Numbered from the stretch's first letter, positions 9,558 through 23,260 are shown. The stretch is DNA of 64,000 nt from Pyxicephalus adspersus (GCF_032062135.1 NC_092861.1:144733770-144797769), one strand, 5' to 3'. Made by a program: numbers and translations. Notes: a model not told the origin generated them from the sequence alone.

Positions 9558-9558
<1 letters not shown>

Positions 9559-11149
9559 GCATTTCTCTATATACCATAGTAATCGGTACCCCTCCCTTAC
9601 ACTTGGATTCCATGTCCATATTGTCCTTGTTGCACCCCTCTGTATCTATATTAATCAGTCTAATTTGATCCCATGGTGTTATTGTGTTAGTAAGTGATCC
9701 AATGAGATGTTGGAATTCTTCAGCGCTCATTCGGTAAAGTTATACAAACAGTTTAACTTTAGGCACAAGGTCACAGTATGAATGGCACGGCATGGGAAAG
9801 CCTGGTGATGAATTCTGACCGTGCCGTTATTAGGAGGCCGGGGCCAGCTTCTCTTCAGCTATTGCAAGTATGCTCTAATTATACTCCTCCCAAGCTTTAT
9901 ATTGCAGTGTTGATAGGCGGCTCTAAGCCATTTTTGGAGATATTTTTAGCATCGCTGAGCTTTAAAAGCAAAACTGTGAGCAACCAAATCTTTATCCGTA
10001 GGCTTCTTTCACTTTAAATATTATTTTTGGCTTAAGGGCACCCCTACAAATAGAATTAATATTGGTAGATGTGGCTCGGGGCCAATCTCCTGCAATTTTA
10101 GAGAAGAAAGGTATTTAAAGGAATTGTAGATAATTATGTGTCGACTTTTAGAAAAGATTTAGCACTCCCTTCTGTCTTTTTACCCCTCCCATTTGTGTAC
10201 CATGATGAAGAATTGAGTATTTTGTGTGGGGTTCAAGTGATCAGAAGAAAATATTTTAAAGATGTTTGTACTGTAACAAGAAAACTCTTTTTTTAAATAA
10301 AGCTGTGTTTTCAGCACACCAGCCAATCAGTATTCACCTTGTCCTGGCGTGGATTTAGTAAGGTGAGTTGTGATTGGTTACTGTAGGTTACTGCACTTAA
10401 CACTTAGCACTTTAAACTGTCTATTAAATATAATTTATGGAGCTCATTCAGCTTTTTGTTGTATTTTTTATGTGGCCCCTTGCTGCAAAAGAAAAGCCAA
10501 CGAGCTTACTCTGCATTTTTAGATTTGATAGGCCCCATTCTACAAAAATGCCACACAAATATAAAAAAAGTGAAATGCCTGGTATTTTAATAAAAATTTG
10601 GAAATATATTTTTAAGTGTAATTAGTCTTATGTACCTGAATCAGCCTTGTGTACTCTTCTGCAAAGTAGAACTCTGACTAGGTCATAGAGGACAAGCAGC
10701 CGTTCATATGTAGTGTGGTGTGCATGTGCTGCTACCAGATGGAGAGAGATGACCTTTTCAGTAAGTTACTGCTTCTTTGGTGTCCAATCCCAGGCATGGA
10801 GGTGACCAAGCTGTTATACCTAACTGCAGTTCAGAGGAGATAGAACTCTCATAATGCCTATGATTGGTAGCCCAACATCAGGCCAACCAGACACCAGGTA
10901 GACACCACTTGACCACTTGTCGCTCCAAGGGTGCATTCCCAATATTCATGTGCTGGAAGATTTCAATTACATCTTGATTTCCAATATGATGAGATTTGTG
11001 GACTAATTGTTATAGGTCTATACAGATAAAAGTGACCAAGTTTCCAGTGCTGCAGCTCGCAAAAACATTTGGACAGTTGTGCACTCCCAAGATTTTTGTT
11101 GAAGGCCTTATTCCATGACTAGGTCCCTGTGTACAAAGCCAGGTATGGT
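9558..11149. other. intronic DNA, no confirmed feature
   Basis: No gene or repeat recognised. The stretch ~9780-10015 is balanced in composition and lacks repeats. It contains GGCACGGCATGGGAAAGCC and a long frame without stops, so it is a candidate conserved noncoding element only. Confidence 0.4.
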
Positions 11150-11560
11150 TCAGAGGAAGAAAATGTCAAAAAAACCCAAAAAAGCACTTACCTTTAATCC
11201 CGCAGGGCAGACTGATCGCTCGGGGGTGTCCTGCATTGGGTCTCGCGTTGTACCAGAGCTGGTGCCACCATCTTCTCTTCTTTTTCTTGTTCTTCTTCCT
11301 ACGTCACCCAACCCAGGTGCGAGATCGGGTGACGTAGGATTTTTGCGCAAAAATGGGCATGCTCAGAGGGAGTGCCCAAGAGGCTCCCGGGATGCCTGAT
11401 GAAGGTATCCCGGGAGGCTTTGCGCTCCTATTCTAGGCAATTCAGAATTAGGGAACGGTGCTGCACTTAAAAAACAAACACACAATATTTACTTAACATA
11501 AAAGGGTTGTCTACTCTTTCATGTAAAGTGAAAATTGTGGGTTTAGGTACGCTTTAAGTA
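11150..11560. repeat. GC-rich interspersed-repeat-like block
   Basis: Stands out from the AT-rich intron: it has CpG-containing sequence and a near-palindrome CCTACGTCACCC...GGGTGACGTAGG (11300-11338). A second inverted pair is GGCTCCCGGGATGCC / GGTATCCCGGGAGGC (11381-11420). The end GTGGGTTTAGGTACGCTTTAA resembles the end of an interspersed element. I see no second copy in the window, so the class is open. Confidence 0.5.
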
Positions 11561-12113
11561 ACTTACACAGAGCCCTGACCTCAGCCCTACATTACCAACC
11601 TTTGGGGTAAATTGGAACACCAATTACAAGTCAGTTCTTCTCATCCAACATCAGTACCCGAACCCACAGTTGCACTTTTGGCAGAATGGGAACAATTTCC
11701 CACCGACACATTCCAATTTCCAGTAGAAAGCCTTCTAGAAGAGTAAAGGCTGTGATAATTTTAATAGGGAGCCAACTCCATATTGGTTTTCAGTTAGATG
11801 TCCACCAAGCTCGTATAACCGTGATGGTCCACAACCCCGGTCGTATTGTTGGATATTTTTGTAAATCTGATCCAAATATTACTGTAGTATAGTTCACAAC
11901 CAGTTTGCAGAAGGGACACTGGCCAGTAGGGATTTGGAGGATTCTGTGCTGGAAAGGGACTCTTTTAGTGGACAGACACCATAGGACGGCTGTTGGCACA
12001 TAAAAGAAGCTTTTTGTAGGTGTACAACCCTAATAGATATACGGTAATACTTTTTAAAGCTATTCCTCTGTCTTCCCAACAGTGAAGAAGATAAATGCAT
12101 GAAACATGTAACT
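11561..12113. other. intronic DNA, no recognised feature
   Basis: No repeat, inverted structure or homologous coding segment recognised. Confidence 0.45.
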
Positions 12114-12613
12114 CAGGGGTGTCAAACTCAAATACACAGAGGGCCAAAATTAAAAACTTAGACAAAGTCATGGGCCAACCTTGAAATTTATTGAAAAAAA
12201 TGAAAATGCTTTTACAATCTGCCTGTGCCAAACTTGAAGCCACTGTAACTCCAAAAGTCTCCCGGCACCTCCCACGTGTAGCTGAGGGGGGGTGCTGGAA
12301 ATGGCAAACGCGGCCAATGCAGGGCTAAAGCTTATGAGTGGCTCGCCGCTGGAACTCTTTCTTTATTGTAATAGCACCGCTACTAAAATTCCCAGCATTA
12401 TTTGCGTCTATAAAACAGTCCAGTGTGGGGCCACGCGTAGCCAGAGGCCCCACTGGTCTATAGTCGTGAGTGATGCCGGGAATTGTAGTAACAGCGCTAT
12501 TTCAATTCAGCAGCGGGCCAGCTACAGTTCATATTTAGGATTTATTTGGAGGGCCAACAAAAAAGGGCGTTGCGGGCCAGATTTGGCCCGCAGGTCAGAG
12601 TTTGACACCCCTG
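12114..12613. mobile_element. non-autonomous hAT transposon (CAGGGGTGTCAAACTC ends)
   Basis: Terminal inverted repeats CAGGGGTGTCAAACTC and GAGTTTGACACCCCTG are perfect over 16 bp. Subterminal GAGGGCCAAAATT / GGGCCAGATTTGGCCCGC follows the usual hAT-Charlie style. Flanks ATGTAACT and ATGTAGAT agree at 6 of 8 bases, an aged 8-bp target duplication with central TA. The interior has no transposase. A decayed relative lies at 14518-14897. Confidence 0.92.
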
Positions 12614-14517
12614 ATGTAGATGGTAAACTCTCAAATTGATAGGAAGTCTCTCAGAAACTTTATTGGGGAATTATAAGGACCAAACTGCAATAGAGAAGGG
12701 AACCCCTTAGCATTGGCAGCACCTTGATTTTTTTCACCTTGTTTCTTTTAAAGTGATTGTTTATTCCTTTAGGCAGGATGGATTTCTCCTACACAGATAA
12801 TGCATTGTATATAAAAGAGGGTGGAACCATCTGCTGTAATCTTAAATCCTATGTTGCTTTGCTCATTTACATTTTATAGGCACATCCAGGCTGCATAAAC
12901 TCATCATCGAGGAAGTAAAGCATGGTGTGTCATGTTATATAGGATGAAAGATCTTTATTGTGCTCCCATGTACAAAGCTTTATCTGTTTTACTGGCTGAG
13001 TTTTTTGGAAGGTTTTCAAAACTATTTTCAGTCTACAGCTGTAATAGTCCTGTAATCATTTTCAAGGCATAATTCCTAGCTGCAGGTAAAAGGATAAATG
13101 TTCTTATTTTTAGCAATAAAGAGAACTGATCCCATGTGATACAAGGGAACATTGCTGTAGAGCGGAATTAAACAATGAAGGGAAATGTAAAATGCATATT
13201 AACTTGTTGTATTCGTGCTGCTACTTGTGATTAAATGTTAATGACTGCTGATTGATGTGGCTTTGGTTTAAAGTGGACCTTTCAGTGGGCTTTTGTTAAA
13301 TCATTCATTGCATGACACATTTTTTAGTAACAGTATAGGGGCCCTCGTCGTGAAAACCGCACAGTTGGTAGTTCCTGGGTGCACAGCAAACTGCTTCCAA
13401 GAATTGCAATTTGCACTGTGGGTAACCTAGTTTGCAAATGATCATGACGCAGAATTCTGCGGCCAAAGGCGACATTTTTAAGAACTGTGCCATGGTGTGC
13501 TGTATGCAAAAAATTGTTCCCAAAAGCTCCCATTCCTTTTAAATGGGCTTGTCAAATCATGATTTGGTGATTCCGCCACCTAGGTGAGATGATGAAACAA
13601 GATTTCTGCAGAAAAGAAGAGTAATATACCCAATCACCACTCAAGAGTTGCATACCAGCAAGAATGATAATCTAATATGTAGGTATAGCCAGCTCAGGAG
13701 TTAAAAGCAGAGCTGGAGTTTTAGAGCATCGCTTGCAATACCTGGACCACAGCTGGACCCTTTCTGATCTTCAGCCTTTTGGGAGGTTGGAGGAGTTTCT
13801 TATTGTGCAGTCCTTTGTCCAATGAAACAAATCACATGTGTTTATTTTTACTGTGTATTCTTCTGTTTGCCATGAGCTTTGTATTAACTTTCTCAAACCC
13901 GAGGAAAGCTTGAAATGTCTTTTATTGTGATTTTATTTGCTTTGAAGCTTAGCTCAATCTATCGTACTGTGTCAACCTAATAACAAACAGGTTCTGTTTG
14001 GGACAGCAGTAAAGACGGCACAGCTTGGCTTCTTATAAATGAATAGTTCTTCTATTATCATGAAAGGTGACGAAATTTAGGCAGCAGCTACAGCTTCTCA
14101 AGGGTAATATCAACGGTTCTGGACACAGTCCCAGTATTGCTCAAGCAAAGTCCATGCAGCTTATGCGTGATGAGATGTACTTCCGAGCTGCCTACCTAAA
14201 GTGTACTTGTGAGCACAAGATAGTTGAGAGGTGGCTACATTCCATAGCAGCCACCTCTGGGGGTCTATGTGGGTCATACCCATGTTTATCTTAAGCACGT
14301 TTTGAGCCCTACAATATGAATTAGGTTGAGTGTTACCATTGATCTCTCTAGGACTGGTGGCATTGGTGACCTTGGTGTCCATAACCATAGGAGCTTGGTT
14401 GCTGATTTCACTTCGCTCTGGGGCTTCCAAGAAGTGCTAGATAAAAGCAGAGATTTCCTGCTATGCAATGTAAATTCCATTTTCAAACTATTTGCTCAGA
14501 AGTTTGCTCTAGATGTA
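12614..14517. other. intronic DNA, no recognised feature
   Basis: Unique-looking. Two overlapping ~70-codon minus frames at 13305-13533 share sequence with no known family and are not called. Confidence 0.45.
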
Positions 14518-14897
14518 TAGGGGTGTCAAGCTCTGCAACGTCCTTGCATTTTGGCCCCCAAAGGAATCCTAAATATGAATTGCAGCTGGCTATAGCCGCT
14601 GCATTGAAATAGCGTGGCTACTACAATTCCCGAAATCACTCATGTCTTTTGACCAGCGACCTCTCTGCCTATGCGTGGCCCTGCATTGGAATGTTTTATA
14701 GACGCAGGGAATTGTAGTAGCGGTGGTATTTTAGTGAAGAGGGAGTTCCAGCCACTCATAACATTTAGGCCCGCATTGGACTGTTTTCCTGACGCATGGA
14801 ATTGTATTAGCGGTGCTATTTCAGTTTCAAGTTTGGCCCATGACTTTGTATAAGGTTTTAATTTTGGCCTATTGTGTATTTGAGTTTGACACCCTTG
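14518..14897. mobile_element. decayed hAT copy, same family as 12114-12613
   Basis: Ends TAGGGGTGTCAAGCTC and GAGTTTGACACCCTTG match the family with substitutions. Interior blocks with ATTGTAGTAGCGGTGGTATTT-type repeats are shared with 12490-12520. CTCTAGAT (14507-14514) and CTCTAGAA (14898-14905) form a 7/8 duplication with central TA, offset by 3 bp on the left. Confidence 0.82.
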
Positions 14898-15211
14898 CTC
14901 TAGAACAAGCTTGGGCTTTTTCCCACTTGGTTGACCAGCCCCAATAGCAAATGGCTAAGCTCTCAAAATTTTTAAAGGAAGCACCCAATGCCATGCCATC
15001 ATGCCCACTGATGAAACCGTCTGTCCATTTCTTGTACAAGACATAGGAAAAAAAATCTACAATCTCTCCCAATCTCTAACATATAAAAACCCAAGAGAAA
15101 TGTTAAATTTTCCCCATTTGTCTGTGTTTGAATCTGTAATTGAATATGTACATTATAGCATGCAAACCTTTTATGCAAAGCTGCCATATGCATACCTTTA
15201 TTTCCAGTGAT

Positions 15212-15520
15212 AAATTGATCGGAAATTGACTGTTGTTGGACCCTTGATCCAGCTGGACTTGTCCACTATTGGACTTTTGCTAGACTTTACCACCACAAGG
15301 GACCAAGGATTTGTCTCTTAAGTATGAGAGCCTGGGCCTGAATAGCGAAGGTGGCTTCGAAAGGCAGTTGATTGGCAATTGACTGTTGCTGGACCTGTGT
15401 TCCAGCTGGACTTGTCTACTATTGGACTTTTGCTGGACTTGCCCACCACAAGGGGCTAACAGGGTCTCCTAAGTATGAGAGCCAGGGTTGGTATAGCAAA
15501 GGGGGCTCAATGCAGCAACA
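15212..15520. repeat. ~155-bp tandem duplication
   Basis: Two adjacent units share GAAATTGACTGTTGTTGGAC/GCAATTGACTGTTGCTGGAC, CCAGCTGGACTTGTC, ATTGGACTTTTGCT, CCACCACAAGGG and AAGTATGAGAGCC in the same order. The units differ by scattered substitutions, so the duplication is old. Confidence 0.85.
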
Positions 15521-16313
15521 GAGCAAGTCTTAAGACTCAACACATCCATCGGTGCACATCGTGATAACTCTTTATCAGTTGTTCTTCGCCAAACTTCAAA
15601 TGACTTCACATCTGTTACAATTATGTACACATAGTAAAAAAGGAGGCTTTAGGCTACTGAAAGACATATCCAGATCTGACTGTGTTGAACAATGCTAGCT
15701 AAGCGCAAGTCCCTGCACATAAAGCCAAACTATGCCGTCTATAATTATACCTTCTGCTAGAAAGAAAAAAGGATTCTAACTTTCAATGGCAGGGGATTAG
15801 GAATTAAGTCTGATGATTGATTACAGACTGAAGAATGACAGACATTTAATGGCTTAGCTCCAAAACCAAACAGAGGGCTTGGCTCAGGGAAATAAGAAAT
15901 TAGCACATAGGTCAAACCAATTAAAGCAAAGTCTTCATTTTGTTTCCTATGGAAGACAGTCCAGGTTAGTTTAGGACAGAGGTGAAAAAGTTTCTTTAAT
16001 TGTTTGACCATTCAAGGGCCAATCCAACCAAAGAGGATATTTTAGTTTTATAAATGGGGACTTATAAGTCACATGTTGTAAGAACCACCTATTTTATTGG
16101 GAAATGAAAGGAAGATTTTTGTAAATTTAAAGGACAATATAACAAGTTTTAGTAATCATTAAACTATTAATACAAATGGCTATGATAGAAACATTTTCCT
16201 GGAGTAAATAAGATTTCTAGCAAGTTACACTTACTTATTGGAAGGAGAATCTCTGCAAATAAACTTTTAAAATATCTACTCATTGATCTGCTTTGCTGGC
16301 TGTTACCCTATAT
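15521..16313. other. intronic DNA, no recognised feature
   Basis: No repeat or coding segment recognised. Confidence 0.45.
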
Positions 16314-16606
16314 CAGTCATTATCATCCATGGTTCCCTAGGGTTGTTCCAGAGGTTGTTATGGGTTCCTTGAGCCTTGGCATCATCCCATGTGATGGAGA
16401 CCTCATAGTTTTGTGGCCAATGCCACCTGGCAGAGTCAGTAGCATGACATCAAATCTTCTTTTAGGTATCTGTAAGGGAGACATTCTTTCCACTGACCAC
16501 CAATGTGTATTTTTTCCAATGACCTCCTGTATTTTAGCAGGGTTTTTCCCAGAACTTACAAAATATTGCAAGGATTCCTCAGCAGTAAAAATATTGAGAA
16601 AGGCTG
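16314..16606 (+). mobile_element. hAT element, CAGTGTTTCTCAACC family (copy 1)
   Basis: Family ends are CAGTGTTTCTCAACC and its complement. Here they have decayed to CAGTCATTATCATCC and TTGAGAAAGGCTG. Shared interior blocks are AGGGTTGTTCCAGAGGTTG, GGTTCCTTGAGC, GACATTCTT and GACCACCA. Flanks CCCTATAT and GTCTATAT form an 8-bp duplication matching at 6 of 8, central TA. A 98-codon frame inside is not transposase. Confidence 0.85.
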
Positions 16607-17960
16607 GTCTATATTGCACTCTACACTGCACCATAAAAGATGATAGCACAATGTAAATATAAAACATAAATAGCAATTTAAAGTTTAAGTTAATGAGGTT
16701 CTGTTTTGTTGTACCAGGGAAAGACGTGACCAACAGTGCTTTGTAAATCTTAGCAGTTTATGGATAAATGCACAAATCCTTTGCAAGTAAAACCTTCGTT
16801 TTCCCTTCTATTTCAGTTGTGTTTTTTGCTGTTTGCCTGAAATTCATCTTTAACTGTTGCCCTTTTATGCAGCCACAATAAGCTATGCATGGTAGTACAG
16901 AAAGTCTTCCAAAACGTCTTCTGAAAACAATTAATTTTAGGCTTGTCTTTTTCCGTGTCACTGATGTGAATATCTGGTTGCAAGATTTTTTTAATTAGCT
17001 GTGAGTCGGCATGTAATTTGCTCCATGCCCGATATTTGAGCAATTCCAGGCCAGAATATTAGGCCGCTATCATAAATAGTAGGATCATTTCATTTGACAT
17101 ATTATAACATGACTCATTAGATAATAGGTTCCTTCTGTGTGAATTACTACACGGTGCCTAGGGGACTCACCCGCTGTGTGCTGTTTGAATACTACTGTAC
17201 TCGTGTTTTAGTGACTTTTATTGGCAGATAGCTTCGGCTGTTACCTAACTCATCCTTTTATTTAACAGAAGTTTACATACAGAATTACCCCAACATGATG
17301 CAAAACATTGCTTTACAACATTCCTTGCAAGAAGAACTGCCAGTTCTTCACTTTCCATCATCTTTAGATGCGGTTGGACCTCCCATGTCCTGGCTGGTTC
17401 TGCATTTTACATGACAACATTGGAGTGCTTTAACTTGAGGAATGATAAAGAAGATTTTTTTGGGGGTGGACTAGTTGTGCAGGAGGAGCTAATTCCGGTA
17501 ATTTATATTAATAAATCGCCATTCAGGATATCCCATGGCCGAAGTGTAAATGTATTTGGCATCAGGCAGGCTCTTAATGCAAAAAGAAACAGGCTCTGTC
17601 TCTTCTGCACTAAATATTCTTACCTACCCGATCAACTGATCCGCTGAGCTGCGGGTTAGTTGACAGAGATGCTCGGCAAACCTGGCTTCCCTGTGGGTGC
17701 CAGGACTAAATGAACTCCCGTTCATCTGCATAGTTTCGTTATACTGGCCAGCCAATTAAGATAGCCAAAGTTTGGAATGCAAAAGAGAAGATGGGGTGCC
17801 CATAACAGAATGGGGACAGGTGACTATCCCCAGGGTTCAGTTTGGCTTTATTGACAATACAGGTAGAGAATTGTCTAAAGGCTAGCCGTGCAATGAGCCC
17901 CATACCCCACTCAACAAGGCTTCCCCCACAATGGTTTGGAATCACTGACTCTAGTGACTC
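16607..17960. other. intronic DNA, no recognised feature
   Basis: Unique-looking. The span ~17230-17650 is repeat-free with balanced composition, but no motif identifies it. Confidence 0.4.
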
Positions 17961-18056
17961 CCTATTTAATGTACAGCGCTGTGTTTTATGTTGGCGCTAT
18001 ACAAATCCTGTTTAATAATAATAACATTAATAATAATAATAAATATAATAATAATA
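17961..18056 (+). mobile_element. SINE 3' tail with (AAT)n
   Basis: TTTAATGTACAGCGCTG...ATGTTGGCGCTATACAAATCC followed by TTTAATAATAATA is the 3' tail shared with 18202-18342 and 26067-26245 (both inverted). Only the tail is present, as expected for 5'-truncated retroposition. Confidence 0.8.
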
Positions 18057-18201
18057 GGTGGCTCTATTTATAAAACCAGGAAGCATTCCCTTTAAACACT
18101 CCCTTGTGGGAATCTTTCAGGTCCATTTGTTTCAATAGCAGCATTTGATTCCCACAAAGGAATGTTTAAAGCAATGTCAGATCCCCTGACCTCAAGGTGT
18201 A

Positions 18202-18342
18202 AAATTAATATTAATAAACAGTATTTATATAGTGCCAACATTACGCAGTGCTGTACAATAAATAGGGGTTGCAATAAATGACAAATACAGACAGTGACAC
18301 AGGAGGAGGAAAGGACCCTATCCTGAAGAGCTTACAATCTAA
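18202..18342 (-). mobile_element. SINE/retroposon 3' part, inverted
   Basis: On the + strand it reads AATAAACAGTATTTATATAG, TGCCAACATTACGCAGTGCTG, ACAGACAGTGACACAGGAGG, AAGAGCTTACAATCTA. The same string of blocks occurs at 26095-26245. Confidence 0.85.
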
Positions 18343-18610
18343 AGCTTTATCCATTCCTCTGAGATACCTCCAACCCCTGAGATATCTTGAACGTTTAGAA
18401 CACATAGAAAGCAGCAAAGGAAGTGAAATAAAAGTGAAATAAAATGATTCAGCTCCTTCTTGGGCCCATTCCTCCTGGATAAAGAGCACTTGAGCAAAGA
18501 AGATGCAAAACATTGCTTCCGCTAGAGGAAATTGCATTTTTCCTCCTTTCTGGCGAGGAGCCCCGTAAATAAAGCAATGTTTTATTAAAAAGAAAGTGAA
18601 AGAGCGACTT

Positions 18611-18700
18611 GATGACTTAGCACTCTTACCTTGCCGAGCTGGGGTTCTGGGTCCAGGTTCCAGGAAGGACGTCGTCTGTGTGGAGTTTATATATGGTTGT
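18611..18700 (+). mobile_element. diverged SINE head fragment
   Basis: TTAGCACTCTTACCTTGC, GGTTCTGGGTCCAGGTTCCAGG and GTGTGGAGTTTATATATGG follow the order of the SINE head and body (TTAGCACT...TTCGAATCC...GGAGTTTGTATG) with many changes. Part of a 188-codon minus frame across this area is an artefact. Confidence 0.5.
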
Positions 18701-21700
18701 TTACAAGTGTGGGGGGTTAAAGGGATTTTATTAAAAAATTGATAAATGAATGGTGAAAGGTTAAGCTGCGTACAGAAGCTAGCATCTGAAAAGCAGTTGC
18801 CCGGCATTATTTAGTGATTTGTGCCATACTTTAATAAAAAATGGCGCATGCACAACACACATCTGTGCAGCCTTGCTATTGCAGCTGCAAAGATCTGAAC
18901 TTGGACTCGGGGTTTACATACACTTTTGTTTTTTTGTTTTTTGTGTTAATGATCCTACGGAGTTTACCCAATTTTTTTTTTCTTTCCAGCTGCAAAAAAA
19001 CAAAAATAAGTCACAGCAGTGTTTTCTGTTTACGTAACATTAACCGAATTAGCTAATAGAGAAGCATTATTCTGCTCTGTACAAAAAGACATTCTGTTGC
19101 CGTGACCTCGGCCATGTTTGTTTGGCTCTCTCTGGCCATATCAAACCCCACACCACACTGAGAAATACCACATCTGTTGCCACTGCTGACTAGGCCGTTG
19201 TTTTATTCATGAACCCCGGCGATTGTGGGCCGCCACACTGGCTGCCAGATCGGACAATCGAGAAAGTCCCCTTTTTTTCCAATTTCTTTTTTTTTTTTTA
19301 TTTTAAATAAAAAACAAACCTACCCCATGCAAAGGACAGAAGTTGCATTGAAGGGAGAAGTCAGTATTAAAACATCTGTTGTTTGCCAGCGATGAAATGA
19401 AAATGTTCTGGAGAGATAATTGAATTTCTAAGCGCTGGACGAATTTCAGCGAATGTCATTTCAACACTTCCTGTGGAAGTTAAAAATGGGATTGTTGTGT
19501 TTCTCACAAGTACAGCAATGAAAGTGTCATTCTTTCCACTTCCAGTTTTCATTTGTTTAATTCCTTTGGTTCTTTTTTCCTCCCCTTTGCTTTGCGATTT
19601 AGATTTTCCTTAGGTATTAAATGCCATGCTTTCCTATTTTTACACCCCCTTCCACGGAAGATAAAAAATTCATATGTTTCCTATCAATTCATGAATGGAA
19701 ATACGCCTTTGGTTAACTGTAAAGAGACCCTGTCTAATAATTCCAATTGAATTTTCAGTTAAAATTAGCTAAATACATTTCCAGTACATTATAGTAAAAT
19801 ACAATTCCTGAGCAAATAAAATGGTTGGATCTAAAGGCAGTTTAGCAGGTGACCAGTTGTAGGAGATTCATTTTTTGGGTTCGGTTTTGGGTTTTGATAT
19901 AAATCAGACATTCTGCTAAATATTGATAAAATATACACAAGGATACACACGTATGAATAATAAATATAGAGTACTTCCAAATTCAGAATTTTAGTTGCTT
20001 TTTATCCAGGGAAATGAATGGAAAGGAAACATCTCTTACACGTTTTGCAGTTTTTTTTCCATGAATCGGAAGTTTGATCATTTTGGACATTAAAGCCACA
20101 TTTACATTTTGTTTGCATTCTCTAAGCCTTCCTAAAGAAAGCAATCATGGCCTGAGTAAAAAAGCCAATAGTTACTAAGCAGTGAAGAAAGACTATTGTT
20201 TTCTGTATGGAGCAGTGGTCTCTCTGCAGAAGTCCAACCAGCAAGGAGTGTGAGTTTTGCTGATAGCATGATTGCCATTTATGAAAGTAGTGGGCACTAC
20301 TCATTCATATCTATCACGGTCATTTTTTTAAGTGTGGTAATGCTGCAAAAATGGTGATCGGGATGTTTGAAACATATTTAACCAACCTCCATTGTGGCGT
20401 ATGGCGTCCACCACTATCTAAGTGGCCAATGGTAGCTGGGGATCTGTAAAAGGTGATCATGCTAACTACCACTTTATAAATGCAGCAGTAGTAATAAAAG
20501 CACCAGTAAATCGTAGTGACCACCCATGAACTACAAATCATTCATTAAAGTGGCCATCATATCAGCTGGCCACCTCTATATTAATGGGGCGATGGTGGTA
20601 GTGTCAATGTTTCTGTAGAAATAACAGCACTTTGTTGGTGACCATGCTGATGGGCCCCTAAGTGTTCCTTGGAATTTAACCAACATTCCTTTTTAACTTT
20701 GGCCCGTGCTTGCCCAAGAACCCCCGAAATTGTCAAGCTAGCCATATAAAAGGCAGTCTGTGCAGGCTTTCATATGTTGGTATGGACCTTTAAGCTCCTG
20801 CAGTAAAATCCTCCCTACTTCCCTGCGGCAGGCCTTCTTGCATCATCGCCTTTCGATGAAAGGGGTGACAGGCTTGCAGGCATCTGTTTGCAGTTTACAG
20901 AACACGCTTGGTACATATGATACATCTCTGGAAAATATATTTAAAGGGCAAAGAGGCAGAGAGAGGATTCTAATAGTTTTGTTTGTATTACAGAGCGGAA
21001 TGTTAGGGAAACATCTTGATTTCTTTTTCAAGTTCTTGGAATTTCTTTAACTTGGAAGTGAAAATACGCAATGTTTTTAGTCTAAAAGCAGGGGCGCTCC
21101 ACAATATAGAATGATTATAGGAAACAACATTATGTAAATTATTATAAAGCTTGACACAGTTTGGGGTCCATTAGCTTTCCATTCTTTTATAAGATACACT
21201 TGCATGATAGTCACACGGCCAAATCTTTTCAGTAAATGTATAAAAGGTAGCTGTATATTGTAACCGGTGGATCTTGGCTGTGCCAGTCACATATTTCTGA
21301 TCCACTTTAACATTTAGTGAATACCAAACTGCAAAGGCAACCTGGTTTCAGCTGAGATCCTGATTTGAAGGTCAAGTGATGTCAATGAAAGCCTTCTTAT
21401 TAGCTCATTGCTATCACAATCCTCAAAGCAGGAACCAGGTATATCTCGAATTAAGCCCTTTCTGTTCTTTTTGGAAGACTGATGGTGTTCTTAATGTGAA
21501 TTAAATGTTTAATATCTACTTATCCTGCAAGTTTCTCTCCTATGTCTTCAATGGTGTAACCACCAACTCACAATTCTGCAGAATGGTGGTCACCCTGTGT
21601 TTTCATCTAATCCCCTACAGTAAGGGACCCCTTGCTGGTTGGACAGATACTCTGACCATTGTGCAGGTAAGGGATCCCTATATTTTGCTGGCAAGTTAGG

Positions 21701-21975
21701 ACTGTGTCTGTTCTACTGCCAGTAATAAAACTAATATACAGGGTGGCTTTGCTGTTTTATGCTTAGTTGATTCATGCAATATTTAAGGACCTGTGGAAAT
21801 CTAAGTATAGTGTTCATATGTGCTGCTTATCTGCATAGATTTTACCTGGGCAATAATCAGCCTTCTATGCAATTCAGAGAGGTTAGGCGCTTTTACAAAC
21901 AGTTACCAGAAGTTATCGCTAGTGCAACTGCCATAACTTCCAATAACTACCCTTACATTGCCTATTGTATCTACT
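18701..21975. other. intronic DNA, no confirmed feature
   Basis: The longest nearly repeat-free stretch of the first half of the intron. Runs near 19080-19260, 19360-19560 and 20745-21035 have balanced composition and might be conserved noncoding elements, which needs cross-species alignment. No coding homology. Confidence 0.4.
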
Positions 21976-23260
21976 ATGAATGACTTTCATTATCCAGCCA
22001 CTATCTCCCTTTAACTTCTACTATAACTGCCATCACCTCCACTATCTCCCCCTTACCTTCTGTCTACAATAACCAAAAGCCATCACTTGCCACCTTCTTC
22101 CTTCCATACCTACTATAAATGAGTGCCATCACATCCAACCACTACCTTCCCCTTACCTATTGTTTCTTGTATAACTTACTGTCATCACTTCCATTTCACT
22201 TCCAAATATCTATTGTATTTGTTATAACTGAATGCCACCATGTTCCAATACCACCCACACCACTACCTACCCTTTACCTGGCAGTACATAACTTACTGTC
22301 TTTGCCAACCACTGACGCCTTTTACCTATTGTATGTAGTATAAATGGCTTTCATCACTTCCAACCACTACCTTTACTTTACCCAATGTATCTAATACACC
22401 TGACTGCCATAACTTTCAACATCTAACTATTGTATCTACTGTAACCAAAAGCCATACCTCCAACCACCCCCTCCTTACCTACTATATCTACCATACATTG
22501 ATGTTATCTTCTCCAACCACTACCTCTCCTTAACTATTGCCTCTTCTATAACCAAATGCCATCACCGCCAACCCCCCATCCTTACCTACTATATCTACCA
22601 TACATTAATGCTATCTGCTCCAACCACTATATCTCCTTAACCATTGTCTCTTCTATAACCAAATGCTATCTTTTCCAACAACCTCTTACCTACTAAATAA
22701 ACCATACCTGAATGCCATCATTTTCAACAACTTCCTTTCCCATTCTCATTGTGTTTAGTACACCCAATTGCCATCACACTCAACAACTACCTTCTATTAT
22801 CTTTTGCATCTACTATACCCAAATGCCATCATCTCCAACTACCGCCCTACCTACTAAATAAACCATACCATTCTCCATCCCCATTGTATCCAGTATACCC
22901 GACTGCCATCACATTCAAAAACTACCTTCTATTATCTATTGGATCTACTATTACCAATGGCCATCACCTCCAACCATCCCCGCTTACCTAGTATATAATT
23001 CATACCATTCCCAATTCCCATTGTATCCAGTATACCCAACTGCCATCACATCCAACAACTACATTCCATTATCTATTGCATCCACTAATAGAAAATGCCA
23101 TCACCTCCAACCATCCCCCCTTACCTACTGTATTTAATATAGTCAGCTGCTACCACTTCCATTATCTCATTACCTCCTCCTTACCTATTGAACATATTAT
23201 ATTTGACTGCCATCTTCTTCCCCCTCACCCCCCCTATCTAACGTATGTTCTAAAATGAAC
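21976..23260. repeat. ~54-bp minisatellite (CTGCCATCACCTCCAACCAC)
   Basis: ATGCCATCAC or a variant recurs about 20 times (for example 22124, 22179, 22555, 22609, 22663, 22713, 22767, 22822, 23040, 23096), mostly 50-57 bp apart. Each is followed by TCCAACCACTACC, CTTACCTA and TATCTACTATA. Pyrimidine-rich on the + strand. Frames through it are repeat artefacts. Confidence 0.92.

Noticed and set aside
18241..18807. 188-codon frame on the minus strand
   Set aside because: It crosses part of an inverted SINE tail and a diverged SINE head. No domain, no homology, no splice context.
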